Notes under the pieces: generated by a model | Seen by the model: the letters and a program-made list of their open reading frames with translations, nothing else | Told to the model about the DNA's origin: nothing | The model's database searches: none | Assembly: GCA_030824555.1 (NCBI GenBank) | Contig: JAVBXK010000021.1 | Location: forward strand, 62,001 to 126,000 | Direction: 5' to 3' | DNA from: a bacterium | Lineage (GTDB): Bacteria; Pseudomonadota; Gammaproteobacteria; Burkholderiales; Burkholderiaceae_C | Length of the DNA stretch: 64,000 nucleotides | In this document: positions 17,668 through 26,661 of the stretch, in pieces | Layout of the letters: the number at the start of each line of letters is the position of its first letter | Position numbering within the stretch: position 1 is the stretch's first letter | Program-made: the position numbers and the translations under genes

Positions 17668-18861
17668 ATGAACACCCAGCAAAACGACCCCGTTGTCATC
17701 GTCGGCGCAGCCCGCACCCCCATGGGCGCGTTCCAGAGCGATTTCGCTTCCCTGTCCGCGCACGACCTGGGCGGCGTGGCCATCAAGGCCGCCGTCGCGC
17801 GCGCAGGCATCGCGCCCGAACTGGTGACCGAGGTGCTGTTTGGCAACTGCCTGATGGCCGGCCAGGGTCAAGCGCCTGCACGTCAGGCCGCGTTCAAGGG
17901 TGGCTTGCCCAAAAGCGCGGGTGCGGTCACGCTGAGCAAAATGTGCGGATCGGGCATGCGCGCCGCCATGTTTGCGCACGACATGCTGCTGGCAGGCAGC
18001 CACGAGGTGCTGGTGGCCGGTGGCATGGAAAGCATGACCAATGCCCCCTACGTGCTGCCCAAGGCGCGTGGCGGCTACCGCATCGGTCACGACCGCATCT
18101 TCGACCACATGATGCTCGACGGCCTGGAAGATGCCTACGAACCCGGCCGCAGCATGGGCACCTTCGGCGAAGACTGTGCCGCCAAATACAGCTTCACCCG
18201 CGAGCAACAAGACGCCTTTGCCACCGCCAGCGTGCAGCGCGCCAAAGCTGCCACCGAAAGTGGTGCGTTTGCCACTGAAATTGCGCCCGTCACGGTCAAG
18301 GGTCGTGGCGGTGAGGTGGTGGTGTCCATCGACGAAGGCCCGGGCAAGATCAAGCTCGACAAGCTGCCCACGCTCAAGCCCGCATTCAAGAAGGACGGCA
18401 CCATCACGGCGGCCAGCAGCTCCAGCATCAACGATGGCGCGGCTGCGCTGGTGCTGATGCGCGCCAGCACTGCGGCCAAGCTGGGCTGCACCCCGCTTGC
18501 AAAAATCGTGGCGCACGCCACCCACGCGCAAGAACCCGAATGGTTTGCCACCGCCCCCGTGGGCGCGTCTGAAAAAGCCCTGGCCAAAGCCGGTTGGGCT
18601 GTGGGCGATGTGGACCTGTGGGAAATCAACGAAGCCTTTGCCGTGGTGCCCATGGCCCTCATGCACGACATGGGCGTGCCGCACGACAAGGTAAACGTCA
18701 ACGGCGGTGCCTGCGCGCTGGGCCACCCCATTGGCGCATCCGGTGCCCGCATCATGGTCACGTTGATTCACGCGCTGAAGGCCCGTGGTCTGAAGAAGGG
18801 CCTGGCCACGTTGTGCATCGGCGGCGGCGAAGCCACCGCTGTGGCGCTGGAAGTGCTTTGA
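17668..18861 (+). CDS. Acetyl-CoA C-acetyltransferase (thiolase)
   Basis: This 397-residue biosynthetic-type thiolase condenses or cleaves acetoacetyl-CoA. The nucleophilic Cys lies in SKMCGSGMRAA (near residue 93), the His in NGGACALGHPIGASGARI (near residue 350), and the second Cys in LCIGGGEATA (near residue 380). In a liu region its likely job is to split acetoacetyl-CoA formed from the leucine end product acetoacetate into two acetyl-CoA. Thiolase paralogues are numerous in this family of bacteria, so the precise substrate is not certain. Confidence 0.93.
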   Translation: MNTQQNDPVVIVGAARTPMGAFQSDFASLSAHDLGGVAIKAAVARAGIAPELVTEVLFGNCLMAGQGQAPARQAAFKGGLPKSAGAVTLSKMCGSGMRAAMFAHDMLLAGSHEVLVAGGMESMTNAPYVLPKARGGYRIGHDRIFDHMMLDGLEDAYEPGRSMGTFGEDCAAKYSFTREQQDAFATASVQRAKAATESGAFATEIAPVTVKGRGGEVVVSIDEGPGKIKLDKLPTLKPAFKKDGTITAASSSSINDGAAALVLMRASTAAKLGCTPLAKIVAHATHAQEPEWFATAPVGASEKALAKAGWAVGDVDLWEINEAFAVVPMALMHDMGVPHDKVNVNGGACALGHPIGASGARIMVTLIHALKARGLKKGLATLCIGGGEATAVALEVL

Positions 18862-18895
18862 TACACTGATCTGTAAATAAACACAGTATCAGGAG
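18859..18895 (+). promoter_or_regulatory. Putative control region of the restriction-modification genes
   Basis: An imperfect inverted repeat with ends TGATAC (18859-18864) and GTATCA (18886-18891) spans the A+T-rich gap between the thiolase stop and the methyltransferase. It abuts the ribosome site AGGAG at 18891-18895. Such a site could bind the methyltransferase or another autoregulator; this is speculative. Confidence 0.3.
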
Positions 18896-18900
18896 CCCCA

Positions 18901-20142
18901 ATGTCATTGACCTCTATTGAATTGTTTGCTGGGGCTGGCGGCCTTGCCATGGGTGTGGGTTTGGCAGGGTTCAAGTCCTTGGCCGTGGCTGAGTGGGACA
19001 GGTGGGCTTGTGACACCATTCGCCAAAATCAACTGAGGGGGTGTCCACTGGTGGCAGATTGGCCTCTCTACCAAGGGGACGTGCGTGATTGGATCAACAC
19101 GGTAGATACCCAGGGGTTGGAAGGCAAACTGGACTTGTTGGCTGGTGGCCCGCCCTGTCAACCGTTCTCAATGGGCGGCAAGCATCAGGCCAACCTGGAT
19201 GCCAGAGACATGTTTCCGCCATCTGTCGCCATCGTGCGGGCGCTGAAACCAAAGGCCTTCATTTTTGAAAACGTCAAGGGTCTGACCCGAGCCAGTTTCA
19301 GCAATTACTTCGCCTACATTCAGCTCCAGCTGGAGTTCCCAGAGATCAGCAAGAAGGTTGATGAGGCTTGGGCCGATCACCTTCGGCGCTTGCAAGAGTT
19401 CAAGACCTCTTGCAAGAAAAGCGGGGAAGGGTTGTCATACCGGTTGTTCGTAACCTTGGTCAATGCCGCCAACTTTGGCGTTCCACAGAAGCGTGAACGT
19501 GTATTCATTGTTGGATTTCGCTCTGATGTCGATGCTCAGTGGGCATTTCCTTCGGAGACGCATTCGTTGAATGCGCTGTTGCACGATCAGTATGTGAGTG
19601 GCGAGTATTGGGATCGGCACAAGGTGTCGCAACGTAACAGGAGTGCTCTGCCCGACAAATTCAAAGATTTGGTGGCAGGCATGAAAGGTTTGGGTCTTTT
19701 GCCTACCCAGGCGGCGTGGCGGACTGTTCGCGATGCTTTGGATGGTCTGCCAGAGCCGTTGGTTGGTGGTTCTGCTGCGTTTCTCAATCACAAGCTTCAA
19801 ACCGGCGCTCGCGTTTACCCGGGGCATACAGGCAGTCCTTTGGACTTGCCTGCAAAAACGTTGAAGGCCGGTGGCCATGGTGTTCCCGGAGGGGAAAACA
19901 TGTTGGTCAGGCCAGACGGCAGCGTGCGTTATTTCAGCATCAGAGAGTCTGCTCGACTGCAGACTTTTCCTGATCAATATGAATTGCACGGTGCTTGGGG
20001 CGAGGCCATGCGTCAGTTGGGGAATGCGGTGCCTGTTGTTTTGGGTCAGCAGGTTGCAGCCAGCGTGGCGACGCAATTGGTGCTGGCCAACCACAGGCAG
20101 CTTGCTCAGCAAGCGGAGCTTTTTGAAGGGTTTGTGGCATGA
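18901..20142 (+). CDS. DNA (cytosine-5) methyltransferase, Eco29kI-like
   Basis: This 413-residue type II modification enzyme methylates cytosine at C5 in the recognition site and so protects host DNA. The order of C5 motifs is clear: motif I ELFAGAGGLAMG (7-18), motif IV GGPPCQPFSMGG with nucleophile Cys86, motif VI ENVKGL, motif VIII NFGVPQKRERVFIVGFR, and motif X QLGNAVPVVLG. G+C is visibly lower than in neighbouring genes, which suggests acquisition. It overlaps the endonuclease start by four bases (ATGA), the usual modification-first order. Specificity is inferred from the partner's family to be CCGCGG. Confidence 0.94.
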   Translation: MSLTSIELFAGAGGLAMGVGLAGFKSLAVAEWDRWACDTIRQNQLRGCPLVADWPLYQGDVRDWINTVDTQGLEGKLDLLAGGPPCQPFSMGGKHQANLDARDMFPPSVAIVRALKPKAFIFENVKGLTRASFSNYFAYIQLQLEFPEISKKVDEAWADHLRRLQEFKTSCKKSGEGLSYRLFVTLVNAANFGVPQKRERVFIVGFRSDVDAQWAFPSETHSLNALLHDQYVSGEYWDRHKVSQRNRSALPDKFKDLVAGMKGLGLLPTQAAWRTVRDALDGLPEPLVGGSAAFLNHKLQTGARVYPGHTGSPLDLPAKTLKAGGHGVPGGENMLVRPDGSVRYFSIRESARLQTFPDQYELHGAWGEAMRQLGNAVPVVLGQQVAASVATQLVLANHRQLAQQAELFEGFVA

Positions 20143-20837
20143 GCACGGATGCCCCGTACAACCCTCTGGAAAAGATCAACCTCGGTGCCAGCGTCGCAGA
20201 TGCATTGCTGTCGCGTGCCGCATTGCCGTTGGCCAATCTTTCGTCATTCACGGGTGCTGGAATCTATGCGCTGTACTACACAGGCGATTTTCACGCTTAC
20301 GAGCGGTTGTCGAAGATCAATCGGCTTCAAGGCCCCAAAGTGCCCATATACGTTGGGAAAGCCATTCCTGAAGGTGGACGAAAGGGTGGAGGAGTCAGCT
20401 TGGCTAATGAGCTGGGCGTCAGACCTACCAAGGCACTTTTCAAGCGGTTGAGTGAGCACGCAGAAAGCATCAACTCCACAGAGTTGTCGGTTGACGACTT
20501 TTCGTGTCGGTATCTGGTTGTCGATGACATCTGGATTCCGTTGGGTGAATCGCTGCTGATTGCCCGGTTTTCACCCCTGTGGAATTTGCTGTTAGATGGT
20601 TTCGGAAACCATGATCCCGGCAAGGGCCGCTATAACGGCCTTGCTCCCAAATGGGATGTTCTCCACCCTGGACGGGCTTGGGCAGTCAGATGCCAGCCGC
20701 GCCAGGAAACTGCAAAACAAATCGCGCAAGAGGCCAAAGCTTGGTTGGCCCAAGCCCCTGCGTTGATGCAGTCCAAATACACAGTGCAGGAAGCAGAAGC
20801 CGAATACCTTGTGACTCAACTCTCTCAACCCGATTAA
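20139..20837 (+). CDS. Type II restriction endonuclease, Eco29kI-like GIY-YIG family
   Basis: This 232-residue endonuclease matches the Eco29kI group of GIY-YIG nucleases, which cut CCGCGG. The GIY element is GIYALYY (41-47), and YIG corresponds to PIYVGKA (69-75). The helix with Arg103 and His107 in FKRLSEH and the later Glu137 (PLGESLL) and Asn149 (SPLWN) occupy the expected catalytic places. GFGNHDPGKGR downstream is also typical of this family by recollection. All key residues are present and the frame is intact, so the enzyme should be active. It ends five bases before an acyl-CoA dehydrogenase gene. Confidence 0.9.
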   Translation: MSTDAPYNPLEKINLGASVADALLSRAALPLANLSSFTGAGIYALYYTGDFHAYERLSKINRLQGPKVPIYVGKAIPEGGRKGGGVSLANELGVRPTKALFKRLSEHAESINSTELSVDDFSCRYLVVDDIWIPLGESLLIARFSPLWNLLLDGFGNHDPGKGRYNGLAPKWDVLHPGRAWAVRCQPRQETAKQIAQEAKAWLAQAPALMQSKYTVQEAEAEYLVTQLSQPD

Positions 20838-20842
20838 ATATT

Positions 20843-22009
20843 ATGCTGCTCACCGAAGACCAAACCATGGTGCGCGACGCCGTTCGCGCCTTTGTGCAAG
20901 ACCAAATCTGGCCCCACGCCCCTGCGTGGGACAAGGCGCACACCTTCCCGAAAGACGTGCACAAAGGCCTGGCCGAGCTGGGCTGCTACGGCATCTGCGT
21001 GCCCGAAGAGCTGGGCGGCGCGGGCCTGAACTACCAGACGCTGGCGCTGGTGCTGGAGGAAATTGCTGCGGGCGACGGCGGTGTCAGCACCACCATCAGC
21101 GTGACCAACTGCCCCGTCAACGCCATCCTCATGAAATACGGCAACGCCGCCCAGCAAAACCAGTGGCTGCGTCCGCTGGCTGCAGGCCAGATGCTGGGTG
21201 CGTTTTGCCTGACCGAGCCGCATGTGGGCTCCGATGCGTCGGCCCTGCGGACCACCGCCACGCGTGTGTCCGCTTCGGCGGACCGCGCCACTGCGGTTCA
21301 AGACGGTGACGGCTATGTGCTGAACGGCGTCAAGCAGTTCATCACCAGTGGCAAATACGCCGACCTGGCCATCGTCATTGCGGTGACCGACAAGGCCGCC
21401 GGCAAACGCGGCATGAGCGCGTTCATCGTGCCCACGTCCGCCCCCGGTTACGTGGTGGCGCGGCTGGAAGACAAGCTGGGCCAGCACAGCAGTGACACGG
21501 CACAAATTAACTTCGACAACTGCCGCATTCCGGCAGAGAACCTGATCGGCGCGGAAGGCGAGGGCTACAAGATCGCGCTTTCAGCCTTGGAGGGCGGGCG
21601 CATCGGCATCGCCGCGCAAAGCATTGGCATGGCGCGCAGCGCGTTCGAATGCGCGCTGAAGTACGCCAAAGAGCGAGAGAGCTTTGGCCAGCCCATCTTC
21701 AACCACCAGGCGGTGGGCTTCAAACTGGCCGACATGGCCACGCAGATCGAAGCGGCCCGCTCGCTTACTCACCACGCCGCCGCGCTGCGCGATGCAGGTC
21801 AGCCCTGCCTGAAAGAAGCTGCCATGGCCAAGCTGTTTGCCAGCGAAATGGCCGAAAAGGTGTGCAGCGATGCCATCCAGATCCACGGCGGCTACGGTTA
21901 TGTGAGCGACTTCCCCGTGGAGCGCATTTACCGCGACGTGCGCGTGTGCCAGATTTACGAAGGCACGTCGGACGTGCAAAAAATCCTCATCCAGCGCGCG
22001 CTGGCCTGA
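20843..22009 (+). CDS. Acyl-CoA dehydrogenase
   Basis: This 388-residue FAD acyl-CoA dehydrogenase begins MLLTEDQTMVRDAVRAF at ATG 20843; the frame upstream lies over the restriction gene. The signatures AFCLTEPHVGSDAS and IHGGYGYVSDFPVERIYRD are present. Glu in RIYEGTSDVQ (near residue 375) would be the base, the position used by short- and medium-chain enzymes, so this is not a second isovaleryl-CoA dehydrogenase. Candidate substrates are butyryl-CoA or 2-methyl-branched acyl-CoA. The five-base distance from the restriction gene means its expression may now depend on read-through from the restriction operon. Confidence 0.93.
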   Translation: MLLTEDQTMVRDAVRAFVQDQIWPHAPAWDKAHTFPKDVHKGLAELGCYGICVPEELGGAGLNYQTLALVLEEIAAGDGGVSTTISVTNCPVNAILMKYGNAAQQNQWLRPLAAGQMLGAFCLTEPHVGSDASALRTTATRVSASADRATAVQDGDGYVLNGVKQFITSGKYADLAIVIAVTDKAAGKRGMSAFIVPTSAPGYVVARLEDKLGQHSSDTAQINFDNCRIPAENLIGAEGEGYKIALSALEGGRIGIAAQSIGMARSAFECALKYAKERESFGQPIFNHQAVGFKLADMATQIEAARSLTHHAAALRDAGQPCLKEAAMAKLFASEMAEKVCSDAIQIHGGYGYVSDFPVERIYRDVRVCQIYEGTSDVQKILIQRALA

Positions 22010-22029
22010 CCCCCTGCCGAAAGCCCCGC

Positions 22030-22485
22030 ATGCCCATCACCAAAGGTTTCCGCACGCTGGTGGACGAAGCCACCGCCCAAATCACCACCTACACCGTGTC
22101 CCAGGTGCAAGCCCGCCTGGCCGCCGGTGACCCCACGCTGCAGCTGGTGGACATACGCGATCCGCGCGAGCTGGAGCGGGAGGGCACGGCCCCCGGTTGC
22201 GTGCACGCGCCGCGCGGCATGCTCGAATTTTGGGTGGACCCGGCATCGCCCTACTTCAAGCCCGTGTTCGGTGACGAGAGCAAAGAGTTTGTGCTGTTTT
22301 GCGGCGCGGGCTGGCGCAGCGCGCTGGCCACCCAAGCGTTGCAAAACATGGGGCTCACCAACGTGGCCCACATCGACGGCGGGTTTGCCGAGTGGAAGAA
22401 GCAGGCTGCACCCATCCAGACCCTGGCCGAGCACCACGAGGCCAGCAAGGCCAGGCACGCCAAGCCAGGGGCAGCTGGCAACTGA
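22030..22485 (+). CDS. Rhodanese-domain protein
   Basis: This 151-residue single-domain rhodanese is a sulfurtransferase-fold protein. The active-site loop is FCGAGWRSAL (Cys near residue 94), and VDIRDPRELEREG is the conserved first block. It starts 20 bases after the acyl-CoA dehydrogenase gene and probably shares its transcript. It is cytoplasmic since no signal peptide is seen. Its role here is unknown. Confidence 0.9.
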   Translation: MPITKGFRTLVDEATAQITTYTVSQVQARLAAGDPTLQLVDIRDPRELEREGTAPGCVHAPRGMLEFWVDPASPYFKPVFGDESKEFVLFCGAGWRSALATQALQNMGLTNVAHIDGGFAEWKKQAAPIQTLAEHHEASKARHAKPGAAGN

Positions 22486-22516
22486 CGGCAGTTGGCCCAC
22501 TGCCACAGCTCACCGC

Positions 22517-23557
22517 TCAAAGTGTCCGTGGTGCTGGTGGCTGACGCGGGGTGGGTTCGCGGTATTCGCCAGGCGTCAACCCCGTCCAGCCTTTGAAGGC
22601 CCGGATGAAGCTTTTTTCGTTCAGAAAGCCCGACGCTTCGGCCACCTGTTTGATGGGGCGGTTGGTGCGCGACAGCCATGTCTGCGCCATGTCGCGCCGC
22701 ACGTCGTCTTTCAACGCCTGCAACGAAGATCCTTCTTCTTTCAGTTGCCGGTGCAAGGTGCGCGTCGAGACGGCCAGTGCATGCGCCACCGCGTCGGCGT
22801 TGTGAATGCGGTCGAGCGATGTGAGCAGCAGTTGCCGCACCCGCTGCACCAGCAGACGGTCTCTGCGGTACTGCAACACGGTCAAGGGCAAGGCATGTTG
22901 CAGCATGTGGTGCAGGGCTGCCTCGTCCCGCAGCAGGGGCAATGCCAGGTAGCTTGAATCGAAATAGATAGCTGTCTTGCCTTGAGCAAAAAGCGACTCG
23001 CCGCTGAAAAGTATCGAATATGCGGGCGAATGTGCAGGCGCGCTGAACGCAAAATGAGCCCCTTGCAACGGTATGCGCGAATCCACCAGCCAGCAAGCCA
23101 GGCCATGGATGTTGCGCAAGACCGAAACCAGGCAAAACTCGCGAACCGGACCCAGGTCGGTGCATTCGGTGATGCCGATGCAAGCCGTTGGTCCGTTGAC
23201 TGACAGCGTCAAGCCGATGTCGTCAGTCAGCAAACCGTGGTGTCGGCACCATCGCTTCAGTGCCACGCCCAGGTTGGGCGACGAAATGGAAGCCCGCGCC
23301 AGCATGCCGTAACTGCCCCATGGCAAACGTCTGGAGAACCAGCCCAGTGCCTCGTCGTCAAGCTCGCGCATCGCGGCTTCGGAAATTTGTTCCATTTGCC
23401 AAGCGGTGATGCGTGCCGCTGGATTGTCGATGTCCGATGGCGTGATCTGTGCCATGGCAAGCCACCCGGTGGGGTCCATGCCCCTTTTGTGGTAAGTGGT
23501 CAGGATGGCTTGAACAAAGGCCATGGGCGTGGCGGCGGTGCTGGAGCGTGGGCGCAT
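22517..23557 (-). CDS. AraC-family transcriptional regulator
   Basis: This 346-residue regulator has a long N-terminal ligand-binding domain of the arabinose-binding-like type found in OruR/ArgR-like regulators, and a C-terminal AraC DNA-binding domain. The latter covers about residues 240-330, with [16 protein letters not shown] as first helix-turn-helix and [25 protein letters not shown] as second. It is divergent from liuB with a 117-base gap, so it may control liuB-liuD or the convergent upstream genes. No LiuR palindrome is visible in that gap. The effector is unknown. Confidence 0.92.
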   Translation of the reverse strand: MRPRSSTAATPMAFVQAILTTYHKRGMDPTGWLAMAQITPSDIDNPAARITAWQMEQISEAAMRELDDEALGWFSRRLPWGSYGMLARASISSPNLGVALKRWCRHHGLLTDDIGLTLSVNGPTACIGITECTDLGPVREFCLVSVLRNIHGLACWLVDSRIPLQGAHFAFSAPAHSPAYSILFSGESLFAQGKTAIYFDSSYLALPLLRDEAALHHMLQHALPLTVLQYRRDRLLVQRVRQLLLTSLDRIHNADAVAHALAVSTRTLHRQLKEEGSSLQALKDDVRRDMAQTWLSRTNRPIKQVAEASGFLNEKSFIRAFKGWTGLTPGEYREPTPRQPPAPRTL

Positions 23558-23674
23558 CAGCGTAGTGTGCCAAAGTTGGAATTGAATGGCACTTTTTGCA
23601 ACCTCTGTGTCACCCCATACAACCCGTCTTCACCGCACAATGGCACCCGTTTCAATCGAAATCACAAGGCACAC

Positions 23675-25309
23675 ATGACCACACTGGAGACCAAACTCAA
23701 CCCCCGCTCGGCTGACTTCCAGGCCAACGCACAGGCCATGCAGGTGCTGGTGGACGACTTGCGCGTGCAGGTTGCCCAGGTGGCGCTCGGTGGTGGCGAG
23801 GCGGCCCGTGCCAAGCACACCGCACGCGGCAAGTTGTTGCCCCGCGACCGCGTGCACATGCTGCTGGACCCCGGCTCACCGTTCCTGGAGGTCGCACCCC
23901 TGGCCGCGATGGGCATGTACCCCGAGAAAGACGGCAAAGGTGGCACGAAAGATTCAGCCCCCAGCGCCGGTTTGATTGCCGGTGTGGGCCGCGTCAGCGG
24001 CGTGGACTGCATGATCGTCTGCAACGACGCCACCGTGAAGGGCGGCACCTACTACCCGCTGACCGTCAAGAAACACCTGCGCGCGCAAGAAATTGCCCAG
24101 CAAAACAACCTGACGTGTATCTACCTGGTGGATTCAGGCGGGGCCAACCTGCCCAACCAGGACGAGGTGTTTCCTGATCGCGACCACTTTGGCCGCATCT
24201 TCTTCAACCAGGCCAACATGAGTGCCCAGGGCATTTCTCAGGTGGCCGTGGTCATGGGCAGTTGCACGGCGGGCGGTGCTTACGTGCCCGCCATGAGCGA
24301 CGAAACCATCATCGTCAAGAACCAGGGCACCATTTTTCTGGGCGGCCCACCGCTGGTGAAGGCGGCCACGGGCGAGGTCGTCACGGCTGAAGACTTGGGT
24401 GGCGGCGACGTGCACACCCGCCTTTCTGGCGTGGCCGATCATCTGGCGCAGAACGACATGCATGCCATCGCGCTGGCGCGCCAAGCTGTGTCACATTTGA
24501 ATAAAAATAAGCCTCCATCGCTTTTCAAACAAGCGATAGAGGCTCCTAAATTCGATGCAAAAGAGCTGTACGGCGTGATCCCTACCGACACGCGCAAACC
24601 ATTCGACGTGCGCGAAATCATTGCCCGCATCGTCGATGGGTCCGACCTGCACGAGTTCAAACCCCGCTTCGGCACCACGCTGGTGTGCGGCTTTGCGCAC
24701 ATCGAAGGCATGCCCGTGGGCATCATTGCCAACAACGGCATCCTGTTCAGCGAATCGGCACTGAAAGGCGCGCACTTCATCGAGCTGTGCTGCCAGCGCA
24801 AGATCCCGCTGGTGTTTTTGCAGAACATCACCGGCTTCATGGTGGGCCGCAAGTACGAAAACGAAGGCATTGCCCGCAACGGGGCCAAGATGGTCACGGC
24901 CGTGGCCACGGCCAGCGTGCCCAAGTTCACCGTCATCATCGGTGGCAGTTTCGGTGCCGGCAACTACGGCATGTGCGGCCGTGCGTTCAGCCCCCGCTTT
25001 TTGTGGATGTGGCCCAACGCTCGCATTTCCGTCATGGGGGGCGAGCAGGCCGCCAGCGTGCTGGCCACGGTCAAGCGTGACGGCATCGAAGCCAAAGGCG
25101 GCGCCTGGAGCGCCGATGAAGAAGAGGCCTTCAAAGCCCCGTTGCGCCAGCAATATGAAACCCAGGGCCACCCCTACTACGCCACGGCCCGCCTGTGGGA
25201 CGACGGCATCATCGATCCGGCCGACACCCGCCGTGTGCTGGCGCTGGGCCTCAGCACCGCGATGAACAAACCCATCGAAGACACCAAGTTCGGCGTGTTC
25301 CGCATGTGA
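23675..25309 (+). CDS. liuB: Methylcrotonyl-CoA carboxylase carboxyltransferase (beta) subunit
   Basis: This subunit transfers the carboxyl group from carboxybiotin to 3-methylcrotonyl-CoA, giving 3-methylglutaconyl-CoA in leucine catabolism. The 544-residue protein begins [15 protein letters not shown] and carries crotonase-type carboxyltransferase halves; [18 protein letters not shown] and [15 protein letters not shown] are conserved blocks. It partners liuD downstream. Residues of about 275-293 ([19 protein letters not shown]) are encoded by an inserted-looking hairpin repeat with a 14-base stem, at the junction between the two carboxyltransferase domains. The long frame upstream of 23675 is shadow. 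Confidence 0.95.
   Translation: MTTLETKLNPRSADFQANAQAMQVLVDDLRVQVAQVALGGGEAARAKHTARGKLLPRDRVHMLLDPGSPFLEVAPLAAMGMYPEKDGKGGTKDSAPSAGLIAGVGRVSGVDCMIVCNDATVKGGTYYPLTVKKHLRAQEIAQQNNLTCIYLVDSGGANLPNQDEVFPDRDHFGRIFFNQANMSAQGISQVAVVMGSCTAGGAYVPAMSDETIIVKNQGTIFLGGPPLVKAATGEVVTAEDLGGGDVHTRLSGVADHLAQNDMHAIALARQAVSHLNKNKPPSLFKQAIEAPKFDAKELYGVIPTDTRKPFDVREIIARIVDGSDLHEFKPRFGTTLVCGFAHIEGMPVGIIANNGILFSESALKGAHFIELCCQRKIPLVFLQNITGFMVGRKYENEGIARNGAKMVTAVATASVPKFTVIIGGSFGAGNYGMCGRAFSPRFLWMWPNARISVMGGEQAASVLATVKRDGIEAKGGAWSADEEEAFKAPLRQQYETQGHPYYATARLWDDGIIDPADTRRVLALGLSTAMNKPIEDTKFGVFRM
24503..24552. repeat. Dispersed hairpin repeat copy inside liuB
   Basis: This is a 14-base stem with one mismatch: AGCCTCCATCGCTT (24510-24523) against AAGCGATAGAGGCT (24531-24544), with a 7-base loop. 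It sits in an A+T-rich stretch inside otherwise G+C-rich liuB codons and keeps the reading frame open. Confidence 0.75.
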
Positions 25310-25322
25310 GGTGGTGCGCCGC

Positions 25323-25844
25323 ATGAACCCGCTCACCCATTTCGGCACCCTGGCCCGTTACAACCTGTGGGCCACACAACGCCTGCTGCAAGCCACCGAG
25401 GCCGTTGCAGAGGCCGACTACCTGCGCGACCTGGGCCTGTTTTTCAAAAGCATCCATGGCACGCTGAACCACTTGCTGGTGGGCGAACACCTGTTGTGGT
25501 ACCCGCGTTTTGCACGCGGGGTCTCCCCCAAGGCAGGCCCCGCGCTGGCGCTGGACATGGAGGCCGAGACTGACCGCGCCCGGCTGGGCCAGGCCCTCAA
25601 AGGCGGTGCGGCCAACTGGTTGCCCCTGATCGAGAGCTGGCCTGCCGAGCGTTTTGACGGCGCGCTGACCTACACCACCATGCGCGGCACCGAGGCCACG
25701 TTGCCGTTTGCCGCCACGCTGGCCCATGTGTTCAACCACGGCACGCACCATCGCGGGCAAATCAGCGCAGCGCTCACCCAACTGGGCCAAGCTGCGCCCG
25801 AGTTGGACTTGGTGTATTTCCTTCAACAAGAGGCTCAGACATGA
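25323..25844 (+). CDS. DinB-family protein
   Basis: This 173-residue DinB-fold four-helix protein has candidate metal-binding histidines at HGTLNHLL (near residue 47) and HVFNHGTHHRGQ (near residue 140). Members include thiol-dependent enzymes and stress proteins, and the exact reaction is unknown. ATG 25323 is chosen over GTG 25311. It overlaps liuC by four bases (ATGA) and follows liuB by 13, so it belongs to the liu operon, where DinB-like genes occur in related bacteria by recollection. Confidence 0.85.
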   Translation: MNPLTHFGTLARYNLWATQRLLQATEAVAEADYLRDLGLFFKSIHGTLNHLLVGEHLLWYPRFARGVSPKAGPALALDMEAETDRARLGQALKGGAANWLPLIESWPAERFDGALTYTTMRGTEATLPFAATLAHVFNHGTHHRGQISAALTQLGQAAPELDLVYFLQQEAQT

Positions 25845-26623
25845 GTTCACTGCTCGTCACCACCGAGGGCCACGTGGCCCGCATCACCCTCAACCGCCCC
25901 GATGTGCGCAATGCCTTCAACGACGAGGTCATTGCCGAGCTCACCCAGGCCTTCACCCAGGTGGGCCAAGACCCACTGGTGCGCGCCGTGGTGCTGGCCG
26001 CCGAGGGCCCCGCTTTCTGCGCAGGGGCCGACCTGAACTGGATGCGCCGCATGGCCGATTACTCGCGCGAAGAAAACCTGGCCGATGCCGGGGCACTGGC
26101 CGAGATGCTGCGCACCATCCACAGTTGCCTGAAGCCCACCATAGCGCGCGTGCAGGGCGACGTGTTTGCCGGTGGCGTGGGCCTGGTGGCCGCCTGTGAC
26201 ATGGCGGTGAGCGTCGACACCGCCACCTACTGCCTGAGCGAGGTCAAGCTGGGGTTGATTCCGGCCACCATCAGCCCCTACGTCATCCGCGCCATGGGCG
26301 CGCGCGCGGCGCAGCGCTATTTTTTGACGGCCGAACGCTTCAGCGCCGCAGAGGCCCACCGCATTGGCATGGTGCATGAAGTGGTCACGGCCGATCAGCT
26401 CGATGCCAAGGTGGCCGAGCTGACGCAAGCGCTGGTGTCGGCCAGCCCCAATGCCGTGCGCAGTTGCAAGATGCTGGTCAACGAGGTGGCCGGGCGCGAG
26501 ATCGATGCCACCCTGATTGCCCAGACCGTCGAAGGCATCGCCGACATCCGCTCCAGCGCCGAGGGCAAAGAGGGTGTTCAGTCCTTCCTGCAAAAGCGCA
26601 AGCCCGCCTGGCTGGTCGGTTGA
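25841..26623 (+). CDS. liuC: Methylglutaconyl-CoA hydratase (enoyl-CoA hydratase family)
   Basis: This 260-residue crotonase-fold enzyme is expected to hydrate 3-methylglutaconyl-CoA to HMG-CoA. The oxyanion-hole segments are AEGPAFCAGADLNWMRRM (near residue 55) and GDVFAGGVGLVAACDMAVS (near residue 107). The last block matches AUH-like hydratases more than general EchA proteins. Position between liuB and liuD supports the call. It overlaps the DinB-like gene. Confidence 0.92.
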   Translation: MSSLLVTTEGHVARITLNRPDVRNAFNDEVIAELTQAFTQVGQDPLVRAVVLAAEGPAFCAGADLNWMRRMADYSREENLADAGALAEMLRTIHSCLKPTIARVQGDVFAGGVGLVAACDMAVSVDTATYCLSEVKLGLIPATISPYVIRAMGARAAQRYFLTAERFSAAEAHRIGMVHEVVTADQLDAKVAELTQALVSASPNAVRSCKMLVNEVAGREIDATLIAQTVEGIADIRSSAEGKEGVQSFLQKRKPAWLVG

Positions 26624-26661
26624 GCGGCTGCCCGAGTTGCTTGCCCCACACACGCACTGCC

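Noticed and set aside
20651-20842. Possible N-terminal extension of the acyl-CoA dehydrogenase
   Set aside because: It overlaps the restriction gene out of frame, and the dehydrogenase family starts at MLLTEDQTMVR (20843).
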